Source: Acholoe squamosa
Taxonomy: Eukaryota; Annelida; Polychaeta; Phyllodocida; Polynoidae
Reading direction: 5' to 3'
Assembly: GCA_949317995.1 (NCBI GenBank)
Contig: OX439047.1
Span: 46,377,505 to 46,441,504, forward strand
Length of the DNA stretch: 64,000 nucleotides
The notes beneath the pieces were generated by a model, which made no database searches, had not been told where the DNA came from, and was given only the letters and a program-made list of their open reading frames with translations. Both the position numbers and the translations under genes were made by a program. Numbering within the stretch: the first letter of the stretch is position 1; every line of letters begins with the position of its first letter. This document shows positions 24,201-37,247 of this stretch, in pieces.

Positions 24201-27200
24201 GGGACACAGCCTCAGGCCCCCAGGTTCATCCTACCAGGTGTGCACAGGCTTGTGTTCTAGCTCCCTTGGTGTACTATACAGGTCAGTGTGATGCATAAAG
24301 GCACACTTCTGTCTTGATTCATTGTTTATATATTCACCCATCACTGCAAAAAGAGCATTGGTTTACTGACTATTATATATCCCTTATCAGGGCCCACAAA
24401 GTGCTAGCGCAGCTCACACACTGATGGAACTTGTGAAAGACAACATGAAGATCATAGACCGTATCACCAAACAAGACATACGGAGCTTCGTTAGACTTCT
24501 CCGGAGAAAAAAGGTAATAATAGGACGACCACTGTTTTTGCTCTTCCTTTTATTGATATCAATACTTTGACTTGAGATCCGTTTTCATACTCTTATCATG
24601 CTGCATAGCCTCAGAGTGTGAGGCTTTTTATACTATAGAACAGCACTAAACTAGCATTTATATATGGCATTAGGACTACCGATACCTGGAGCTACTCGGA
24701 GCACTCTGTGTCTGCGATGGAGCTGCTCTGCCTGAAAACCAACGGTATATCAATGAAACATGGCTGGTCAGGGAGACAAAGGTATGCAGTCACCTTATTG
24801 TGTGGGACAGAAATATCAGAATTTACCCATGTAAAGGTACAAGTTACATTTTTTTTTGTCATTATTATACCTTACAATTACCATTGAAATGTAAATGGAG
24901 CACATGTGCTTTAAAACAGAATTTTCAAATTACGATCTTAAATATTTCGTTGTTATGGGATCGTGAGAGAAATACTGCTGACAAGTGAATGGAAGTATCA
25001 TTTAATGTTTTACATACCAGACGCCATTACCATTACCATTACCACCAATACCACCACTATCAGTAAGTTGTTTGATATATCACAAAATCTTATTTCTCAT
25101 TTACTTCATGGCCTGAATTTATATCTAAGCTCAGATTCATTAAAAAGACATTTTCATTATTTTAATTTTTACCACACCATTGGTGCACATGATTTTATTC
25201 AGTGTTTCCTCTTATGCTTATGTTACACAATTATTTTCTAGACTGAAAATGTACTTGTTTTTAACAAGCATGGTTCATTATCTTGATCACTTTTGCCCAT
25301 ACTTGTTTGCAATGTTAGGCTCATGACGATTCCACTGAAAGTGATAGTTTTGGAACTATTGAGCTGATTACGACCAACAAGAAATATAACGTAATAAGCA
25401 CTTTCAGAAATGTTTGATTTTCTTCAGGGCTTTGGCTTGCTCTTTGAACATTATCTTGACCATTTAACCATAGATATTTCCTAGCCATATAATAAAGGGG
25501 ATGGTTTCCTGGCATTCCTTCTGTGAATTGAATTTACATATCCTTGTTAGAGCTTCACTTTCCACACCATGAATTTTGTGCATGCCTGGCAATAGGGATG
25601 TTTGCCTTTCTACATTGTACATTGCCTTATATCATCAATGCATGCAGTGGACTGACATTGGTCTTTTGCCTTTAACAGCGAACACAGGTAAAGTGTACAT
25701 AAGGATAGAATCGTAGCTTTGATCTGCACACAAGCTGTCAAGAACCTGGTGTACTAGTTAATAGCTTTCAGAATAAACAATGCTCAAAAGAAGCCGAACT
25801 ATACATGTATTCATTCCATGTTAAGTCATCTTTAGTTTTGAGTAAAGTAGGTTAAACTAGTAGTAGTTCTTATTTTTCTAAAATTGCTAATGACAAGAAT
25901 TGGTTTTAAGTAGGCAATACAATCATTATACTAAAAGCTAACAACGTTGAATCCAGGTTTGTACACATTGTGGATCGGAACACGTTTAAATATTAAGATC
26001 GGTGTTTTTGGTGTGAAATCCTATTTGGTAGATATTAGACATTGTATACCTTTTTTAAAACAAAGTTGTGTTTTTCTTCACGGAATTAAGTTCGATATTA
26101 AACTGGAGCAGTCCACATGGACGGACCCTATGTTATCCTCCACATTCTCATCTCCATCTGAATATCGAAGTAATTCATAAAATAGATACTACAGGTATTC
26201 ATAGAATAGCGATACCACAACCAAGGTCATTGAAATTGTAAAATATCACAAACATTTCCTTTGTTTGTAAAGATAGTGTTATGCTTTTACCTATGCTGCT
26301 AGCCTTGAATTGTCTTTATAGATCCCTGTGAAATAACCATATATCATCTTTTTGGCAGAAATGCACATACCATACAGCGTTAGGACAGGCGATCAGCAAA
26401 GAGATCAATGTGTTGTACATATCCAAGGACAATAGGAAGACATGGACATCTGTATATGATATGTTGCAATCTGTAAGTAAACCAATGCGTCTTGATATAT
26501 GTTACAAAGGATATAACCGCCATTATTCCATAGGGGTAGTAGTGTATTTCTGTGTCAAAATATGAGCATGATCAATACAGCTCAATCATTTGTTACTCTC
26601 GTTTCACACGAAAGGATCCTGTAATAAATGTGAGCCCTAAATATATGCTTCCCTTCATTAAACTTTGATTGAGAGAACCTGTAAAGTATCCGTTTCTGGG
26701 ACTTTTTATTCATATGCTCTAGATCCCCTTTGGTAGTTGGTGTCTTTCCTTGCTTTAATTTTTCATATTTCCAAAACTAAAGGTTCGGTGTGCACATCCA
26801 TACTCTGACATTGTATCAATTACTGTACGTGTATGGAAGCTTAGGTCTGAAGTATTCTTCTTGTAATTGTCTCTATTAGGAAGTTATGCGCTGGGAGAGG
26901 CACCCTGACTTTGAACTAGGGCCTCATGGTTTTGTATGTAATATATGCAATAATTTTGCCTGCAAAGTTTGTTGTTGTACACAGTCTTTCGCTCTTTGTT
27001 TAAATTTTGCGTTCCTTTGTAGTCTTAAACGTTTATTTAGAATACAACAAGCTATGTCTTTCATTATCACACAGCCAATGCCATACAGTTTCCTTGTTTA
27101 ATTTCTCCATTATCATCTGACTGTTAGTAACGATGGTGTGGTGTTTGACTCAAGTTTTATGGTTCAATGTACTGTGTATATACCTTTAGTATACACAGTG

Positions 27201-30200
27201 GTTTCTTTGTTTTGGCGTGCACTAGGAATTGTAATTTCAAGCCTTTTGTCTGTCTAAGACAGAGCAAATGTGTCCAGCCAAGGCAAAAGGGTCCCCCAAG
27301 GGGAAAAGTCAATTTCTAAATTCAAGTCATGAGCTTTTCAATGATGTATATTACATAAGAAAATATCTCACCTAGTTTTTGAGTTATGGGTCTATGAATT
27401 TGGGTGATCAGTGAGCTAGCACTATCCCAAATAAGCTCTAACTTGCATATTTCCTGAGATAACTCAAGATTAGTATAAGTATGCATAATTACGCAAATAA
27501 GGAAAATTATCATATTCTTTAAAATCATTTTCTCATAGAATTTGACCTAGAAATAGGATTTTTACCATTTTTTTAGTACATTAATCCCTGTGGGTGGGGC
27601 TATCAATGGGCTTTTTTTATTCCTCTATTTTGAGTGGAGATCTTGTTTCCATGGCAACACATATCAACAAATACACTGATTTATGCCCTGAAATTCCCTA
27701 AAAACGTTTTATTTGCATTCCAAATTTGGAAGTTTGGACTAAAAATGGAAATTTCCCTTTAGGACTATTGAAATCCTCATGAAAAAACTAGTATAATAGA
27801 ATTTTCGGTCTAGTTTCCCCTCTTTAAGCCTTAGTCATTTCCCCCTTGTGGCCAGAATTGGTACCAATCCCCCTTGGACAGTCCTTTTAGCTTGATGGCT
27901 CACAAATTACCTCATCTAGAACTAGAATTGACAGTAAATCTACCAATTTATCATACAAGTAAATCAACTTTGGACCGACGCTACCAAAACAACTTACTGT
28001 GGTTTCCTTATTATAAACTGATTCAAACGTATATTTCTGTCAATAACTCCCTTGATGAATTATAATGATAATGTATTCAATATCCATATGCACAATTTCC
28101 AGTCAATTTCCGGATATGATCCTGACCTGCTCTTCCTTGAGCATCAGTTGGATTTGTTCACTAAGTTGTGTCATGTAAGTAGACTTCGAAATAAGTATAT
28201 GGGTGTGATCTCTGTGTAGTATCCCATACATAACGCTTGGAATGTTGACCAATTGGGGTTGGGGGACTTCACTTCAGACTCCATCAACCTCTGCAGCAAG
28301 ATTGGAAGGGATTCCTAGATACGCTGGACGAATATTTGAAATCTAAATAAAAAGAAATATTTCAGAGTAGAATGTGATTATGATATCATAAAATCCTTAA
28401 GCGAATCTATTTGTTGTAGATGTCTGTCTGAAAATACTTAAATTACAGAATTCATAGTATCAACTGCTCATGTTTTAAGACCAAATGACATAAGAGACAA
28501 ACTTTTCTTACTCGTTTCAAACAGGGGAACAATGAATACTGTATTGATACCATCACAGAGGACCAGCAACATGTGACATGGGAGGAGGCATTCTGCTGTC
28601 TGCGCGAGGAGAATCTCCCAGCACGTTTACGCTCCAAGTACTGCAACCTCATAGAATGTAAGAGCTCCCTTATGTCCTTATAAAATCTTTTGGCACATGT
28701 AATGCTCATGCTTGAAGAATGGAACACTTAATTTCAGAATACATGTTACATGTCTCTTGCCGCTGATTGCATTATTTTAATGTATTCGACATCAGACATT
28801 TTATACTTTAGTCAGCTTAGTGTTGCTAGTTATGTTTATTACACGACTTCTGTGATTTTGGGTGGATTTTTTGGATATCCCTGTGCTGGTATTCCTGCAT
28901 AATTTGCACTGTAATGTGAACAAATGAAAGGTGGATATCAGCACGGTTTGGGGTGGATATCAGCACGACTTGGGGTGGATATCAGCATGATTTTAGACAT
29001 GTCATGTGTCATATGTTAAAACCTACGTGAATTTCATTGCCTTAGGTGGACTCGAACCTGCAAAGGCTGGATCCGAATTCCAATGTGCTGCCTATTAGGC
29101 CACACCGTCAGACATTCAGAGCAGCAATAAAATTAAGTTATGATTACACCACAGTGGCCAGAGCTGCCTGTTCCATAGCTGCGACAGCTACATACCGTAT
29201 TTTCCTGTTTATAAGCCTAGGCTTGTATTAGTACTATCTACTGCCTAAACCTCCTTCCTAAGTGGCAAATTGACCAGGCCTATACACGATGATATATGGT
29301 ACGTCATTCCTTTATCGTAGGATATCAAAACTTGTGGGCTATGCCCACTCGTTTTGATATCCCATGATAAAGGAATTCGGTGCCTGTTAGCTCATACATT
29401 AATTAGTTAATACACTATTCATTTCTTTACTATTATTAAAGGTGCCTTCATCACGACAGAGGACATCCAAGCCACTCTAAATGAACTAAGGCTGACGTAC
29501 ATTTACCATGAAGCTAAGGCAGTTCCCACCAACAAGCTTCCCAATACAGGCAAAACACAGGTAAGCCGTATTATAATAGAAAGTATATTGATATACTTTG
29601 CTTTGTATCGTAATTTAGGACATTTTAATTGTCAATTTTCTATGTACACACTTTTCCATTTAGAAACTCATTGCGTTACACAATAATTCAAATCATTACC
29701 TTATGGATAGGATGATGAAGAGCAACAATCCATAATCAGACGTCGGGTGGAAGAACTTCAGAACTGGATAGCCGACTTCTTGTATGGACACCAGAGAATG
29801 GTGGCCAATCAACCAGGGCAGAACACCATGATTGAAAGGGTAACGGATTACAATGGAACTCTATTTCTCCTTGAAATAGTTACTGCAAAGTGCACCTATT
29901 TGAGATTTAAAATAAAACGCTGACTTCTAGTAGGGTCAAGTGTCTGAAGAATTGCTTATCAGCTAATATTAAAATTGAAAATGCATTTTGGATTATGTTT
30001 ATAAACATATTTAATTAAGCTCCAAGGGTTTAGGAATAGTTCTGAATATTTCTAAGTAATAGCCTGGCCTGCAGGAACTTGGTGACCACACTTTATGATT
30101 TGAAACAACTTGAATACAATGAGTGTCCTGGAATCAATGTATGAGAAGCACTACATGTAGTTTGATACATTTTTGTATCAGCCCAGTACCTTGTCTTCTG

Positions 30201-33200
30201 ATTACTGGCTACTTATTATTCTTGTCTCACATAATGTTTCTCTTTTCAATAACTTTGAACATGTACAGATACTGAGACTTGTTCGGCACCTGGTCAGCTA
30301 TGGCTACTATGGAGACACCGGTCAGATGAGGATATTACTCAAACCACTACTAGAGCTACTAGATGGACGGAATGATGTACCATATGACATAGGAAAAGGT
30401 ACAGTGCCCTATCTGTGATTACCTGAAGATAAGCATATAATTATGCAGAATAATGATAGCTTATTTTATTATACCTTTATATGAAAACATAGCACTAAAG
30501 TTCTGTATAGAAAAACAATCAACAAATTATTATGGTATTATGATTAACATCCACTTTAGAATAAATTTTAAATGGGATTGACTCGATCCAACAGAAGCAG
30601 CAGCAGAGCAGGAAGAAATTCGAAAGTTTCGTGAATTCAGACGTTTCAAACAGAACCCTAGTACATCAATCATAGTTGCTGCTAAATTCTGGTGAGTATT
30701 TCCATCTCGATGCTAATTGGTCTGCACAATAAGCAAACATTACCTAATGGAAATAGTCAAAAATCATATCCAGGTTTGATAAGTCATAGGTTCTATCCAG
30801 GTTTAAGTAGGAGAATGAGTACAGGGAAACACTACCCAAAATCGATGTAGTTCTAAGATATGCAAACTGTTCATTCTTTTTTCCCCATCTCCTCAAGTAA
30901 ATTCCGTACACCCAACAAAAAAATCATTTCTGGCCTTTCATTGTTTGTATGTTTATCCACCAACTCCTGGGAATAGAATAGCCGTTAACCACCAACTGTC
31001 TGCACACAGATTTGGATAATCAATGTTTTAAAAAATATTTTCAGTGGGCTCGAAATTCTCGAACTTTTCTTCAATCTTAGATTTAACACAAGGTTGGAGG
31101 TAAGTGATTACATCAAGGTCCCGCTCAACACGTATTGTCTAATTACACTTAAGTTAAAGGTGATCTAAATAAGTTTATTGAATTATTTTCATTTATGAAA
31201 ATAATTCATTTACATGTGTTGGGTCCACGCTAGAAATATTGACCACGGCCTCCTCTAACCCTGTGCATGTGAATTGGGGATCCTAGGTTATTCATTCTTT
31301 GGTCACTGGTCTCCTAACCTGTTTGTTCCTAGCCTTACTACATGTACTTGACCCATAATTAAATATATCACACTACTGCCCTAGGCAAGTTTACCACCAG
31401 CATGGTCAGCATATGCAAACTGAGAAAGCTTCATCAGCCCCCCTGGGCCACCTCACGCCGTGCCCTTACCACCAGCTACCGCCCCCCCCCCCACCCCACC
31501 AACTCACCTCTTAACCCTCTAAGGGCCGCTGATGCATGAATGTTTTTTGCCCATTGCTCGTTATGATGCACCAATGAAGTGCAGATGAGCACCTTAGTAG
31601 GAGTTCTAAGTGGCATGGCATTAGATAATTTGGAGTCTTGGGACCATAAACATGCGTGCCATTCCCATATTAGGAGCCTGATAGTGTGGCATTATATTTG
31701 GAGCAGTTGTGGCGTCCAAGTAGCTAAACACTGTGTGACCCTTAAAGCTTTATAGCCGTCATGACCACAACCCCCTCCCTACCCACCCACAGGTCAGCTT
31801 CAGATTGGCATGATGCACTCTATCTCTGAGTCCATCAGGAATATCCATCTAAAAGTCTGCAAAATGGAATCAGCATAGTGGAAAACGTTAAAATTGATAT
31901 ATTATACTAAAATTGATATATTATGATAAACAGCAAAGAACTGTGTGTTGATTCATTGGTGCATCATGCCCAGATTGGCATGATGCACTCTATCTCTAAA
32001 TCTATCAGGAATATGGATCTAAAAGTTTAAAAAATGGAATCAGTATGCTTGAAAACATTAAAATTGATATATTACACTTTGAAATCTGGCAATAAACAGC
32101 TGATGAATAGTCATTAATTCATTTGTGCATCATGCCTTGAGTAGTATGATGCACTCGATTTCAGCAACCATTGGGAATATGGGCCTAAAAGTTTAAAAAA
32201 AAATAGAATTGGCACAGTGGAAAACCTTGAAATTGATATATTACATGTTGAAACCTGTTGATAAACAGCAGAGAAGGAATCATTGATTAATTTGTGCATC
32301 ATGCCTTGACTGGTATTTGTCAATATATGTCAGTATCTATGCACTTTTTGTCAGTAATTACTCACTATTCGTCAGCAGTCAGTCAAAAGCTTTTTGTCAG
32401 TAATTAGTCAAAATATGTCAGTAATAATGCACTATTTGTCAGCAATTAGTCAATATATGTCAGCACTTAGTCACTGTATATCAGCAATTAGTCAATATAT
32501 GTTAGTAATTATTCATTATTTGTCAGCAATTAGTCAATATAATGTCAGTAATACTTTGAATTGATTCAGGATCCTTTCAATTTGTATCTAAAATAGAAGT
32601 TGCTACTAAAATCATGGATACCTGTAGTTAAATGTATGTCACATTATCTACGTTCCTTAACCATAACAAAATAATTCATTACAGCTATGCTGTGCAAATT
32701 TCCTTTAAAAAATGCTAAATTCCTCAGATTTACGCCTCCTCATGATGATGTCCCTCCTCTAATTTCAGAGCTTTGTTGGAGAGTTTAAGCGGCTGCATGA
32801 GCGCTTCTACCAAACAGAGACGGAGGTGGAAAGAGAACGTAGGATGGGTGTTGTTGTTAGTTTTGACAGTGAGCCTGAAAGGGAAGAAACTGTCAATGAT
32901 TATTTGACTCAGCTCTTCACACATGACCCAGCATCTTTTGATGGTGATGAAGAGTAAGTGAACAAGTTAACAATAACACAAAATTATCAGGTATAGTAAT
33001 TTACAGAATAAAGATGGCCAATTAGATAGTACATTAATAAGAAATGACATAATTGATGTTTATTTTACTAAACAAGGATCCCTCCAGTATGTTAAAGCCA
33101 CACAAAGTTTAACATAAACGTTAAAACAATGTCATATTCCTTCTTGTTAGGAAACAGAAAGCACTGTTGGACAACCTAAGAAAGATGTTCCTAGCATCAG

Positions 33201-36200
33201 CATTTTTCAAAGGCTTTCCTATAGACACAGTTCTTTTGGTAAGTTATCCTACTCAAAGCCGTATTAACAGAAATTCGATTCATCCCTTTGAAGTGGGGTA
33301 ATATCTATGCTCCTTGGGTACTATATTGTAAAAGAAATACATGGGTATTTGAATAAATCAATTTTTATACAGTATGTAATTCAAAAAGGCTGCATTGTTA
33401 TTGATCTTCAGGACTTGTGCAATTATGAGTATGACTTCATAGTAAGGAAAGCCAAGATGTTGCTGAACAGAGTGTTCTCTGCACACAACAACCTGTTCAC
33501 AAGGTCCTTACAAGCACAGGTAAGGAAGTGCAATTGTTACCTATTTCATCACTACATAGTTACTACAGAGAAAAAGAACATGGGTTTTGGTTACCCAAAA
33601 AGAATGAAGGACATGGAAAATCGTAATCAATCATATTAAATCGGCGTGACAAACCTATGGATTCTGAAAAGCCTTATTGTGTAAGACCCTTATTCCTTAT
33701 ATATATCCTGTAGCAACTAAATGTTAAAAATATCATACAATATGTGGTGACTTGTTGGTATCGCAATAGTTAAGTGTGTCATTTGTATGACGTAATTTTG
33801 CATCATGGCACCTATATCCAATTCAAAAATGAGCCTATTGTTATCACTTGGCAGATCCTGCTGACTGACACGTCATGTGACGTATTTGCCAATGTAGTAA
33901 ACATGCTTCCCATGTTACGGCGGCTGTCACTGACACAGCTTGATGAAACCCAGGTGGAGATGGTGGACCAATTCCTTGATGTCCTCAAAGGGTAATAAAA
34001 GATGCATTTAATATGTCTATGTGTCTATACGTTTGATTATGAACAGACAATGTAGAATTTGCATTATATTTCACTTGCCTCCTTTTGTTCAAATCAAAAC
34101 ACCTTCATCCACTGTTTAACGTTTCATTAGTATAATTTATGAATTGATCTTTATACTTCTTTTCTCTCTCAAGATATTGCTGTCTTGAAGAAGATGTTAC
34201 CTCTCCACATCCCATCAACCAGAGGATTATCTACAATCAAGGTAGGTCGAGAGCCCCCACCCACGGAAAGCTATGCCCATAGGGGTGGGGAGCAGGTTTG
34301 TCTGTTTAAACCATGGTTCCTCTGCCAACTTGGCAGAGTAACTTTTTCAGCACTGCTGTAAAAACAGTACTTAGTGTTCTGACCCACAAATTGCCCCAGT
34401 ATATCTTGAAGTCTTTATCTTGTTGATTATCATTTCATTTTGAACAAAATCAGTGGAAATATAAGAAATCCATACCCTTTTTAAAGTGTGCACCATAACT
34501 GTAACTTCCCACTGTCATTTTTGGCACTGTGCCAGAGCAGAGCTGCAGTGGAGAGTTACCATCTCCTACTGCAAGATAAGTCTGGATTATTTAGTTTTCA
34601 ATTAATTTGAGAACCCCAAAATTCACCAAATGTAAAACAGTATCAAAATCAACAATTGTGACTCTTTGGTACACAAGAAGTAAGTAATTCAGTCAGAAGA
34701 GGAGATTGTTGTGTGACACTGTAGGCTTTCTACAGGCTTGCTCTCGAACTGAGGGAAGGGCCCCACAGTTCGAGCCTCTACGATCTACAATCAAGGTAGG
34801 GTTTCAAGGTAGAGTTTCAGTTCTGTATGCATATAATCATAATTCCATATTGCGCTGAAAACTCCTGAAATCACACTTAAGTGAATTGTCAACTTGACCA
34901 ACTTCTTATATTCAGTGATATTCAGACCACATATGAAATATTTTTTTCCTTTGTTTCACCAGGGGTACTCAATGACCTCATCACCATCCTTCTCCAACCT
35001 GCCAGCCAGGAGTCAATGGAGAACTTTAAGTGTCTTCGTCTCGTTCAAAGAAAGACCTGGGGACTGGTTGGTGCCCTGGCTAGAGAAAATCCCACTGTGC
35101 AACTCCGACTGTTCGAGCGGCTTGATGAGTTGCTTACTATAGAGGGCACTGAATCCTGTATGGCACTAGCATTAGCAGAGGTAAGGACCATGAATAACTT
35201 CAAATCTAACCTTGTGCTATGTAGACAAAATAATTGGCCTTCAATATTTTGATTTTGTATAATTTTGCAACTACAACTCCGAAAACTGTTAACCAATGTC
35301 CTTATACCTTCCAGGTATTTCTGGGCAATAAGCTGACATGTATGAAAGTCACACAAGCACAAGTCTCCCACATGATGAAGTTGGCTGGGCTGCACCAGAA
35401 GAAGGCACCCGAGCTGCTTGTCATGATCAAGGCACTGGTAAAGTATGAGGTGCTAGACATGCCGCTAAGACGTAACCAAGACTACGTCATGAAGAGTTTC
35501 ACACACCAGAGAACTGAAGTGGCTGGAATGCTGGATAAAAGCAAGGAAGAAAGGTTAGTTACTCTGTTGTCGTTGTTGCAAATATAACCTCGATTACATG
35601 TGAGTTGTTCCAGTATCGCCATGCATAATGATATGATCTAAATCATAACTAATCAAGATATTAAAACCCCATAGTTATATCTACATAATACAGTTAGTGG
35701 TGTATGAGTGCGCATCTCCGTGTAACCCAATGTTTACAACGAAAGAGATGGAGAAAAGCCTCCCCCATTCAATGGCATGCAGTGCAATTATAACACAGTA
35801 AACTGAAACTGTTGATATATCATACCAGTTTCCTCTGTAGACTTTCATTCATAGAAACACCCCTTTTAAGCCTTTGATGAGCTGATAATATTTTACCTTA
35901 TTGCAGACAGAGTACTCTAAGAGAAGGACCAAGTGCAGTAATTCAGTACACAGCGTCACTCGTCGATCTCCTAGCTTCCTGTGCAGAGGTATGTGCCAGA
36001 AAATTCTTAAACCTTCTGACAAATCAAGTTTTGACTGCAACCAATAATAACAGAATCTAAAACTAATGGAGGGTGGATCTCTTAAAAGTCTTTGCACACA
36101 GTTGTGTATGGTAAGAACGGATTTTAAATTTAAAAAAAAAAAGAAGACAGTGAGACTTTATTGTTTGTTGATCCTTGAGAAAACATCGATCTATTTTTGT

Positions 36201-37181
36201 GTAACCGCAAACAGAGGGGAAATAGCTTCACCGAGTCACTCTGTCAGGGAATCCTCAGTATAGATGAGCTGCTTGATCTGCTCTGTGATGAGAAGATAGG
36301 AGACCATGTCCGGCGTCCACTGCTCCGCTTTCTGCACCTTGTCTACTTCAAGTCTGCTGTAAAGGAAGAACAAGAAATCCTGGAATATATGACTGACAAG
36401 TGAGTGTATGATTCATCCCACTGCCACCCCAGTGGAGAGGAAGATGTGCATTGTAATAAGAATACTATGTAGGCTCTCATATATGCCACCTAGAGTAGGG
36501 TGGACACATGATTAGTAGGAAGTTGGCCAATCTGGTCGTGCCATACACCAAAAGAAAGCTAGTGCCATGAGCATTTCAGACCTGTTTAGATCTCTTCTCT
36601 ACCACCATTAGTATAAATTGTATGGCCCATTGAAATTTCAGGAAAACGCTGTCGGACCTGTCGCTTTTTACGTGTGTCTGCCGTTTTATATCCCCAACAT
36701 GTATCTTACTTGAAAATGATCTGATATGGTCATGCAATACACTGAATCATAGCTAAGACAAACAGGATTAAAGATAACTTAAGCATTTATTGATATCATC
36801 AACAGTAAAGATGTTATTACCAATCTCAACGTAAACATATTTACACATTTCCGCACTGCATAAAGGTTACACTCATCACATGTATACACAGTTAGAGCAA
36901 ATGGATATGGCATACATTACCAGGTATATCAAAGCTGGTGCCACAAGCACATCATCTCTATTAAATAGTGTCCTCTTTTATATACAATAATACCCTGTGT
37001 ATGAGACACACTCCACGTATAAGACACACCCTTAGTCTCCTAGAAAAATTCAATGGATATTCAGAATTTTAAACCATACAAAAATTAATGCTAACACAAG
37101 CAGGAGTACAAATATTCTCAGTTCTTGTTGAATTCATCACTAGTGATTTCTTCACCAATCTGGATTTAGAGTATAAATTAA

Positions 37182-37247
<66 letters not shown>

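Noticed and set aside
28931-28992. CRISPR-like array
   Set aside because: Three short tandem units without unique spacers in an animal intron; it is a minisatellite.
29306-29376. Possible microRNA precursor
   Set aside because: Arms are long but the copy-like palindrome and the MITE-rich setting make a foldback element more likely; no conserved seed can be judged.
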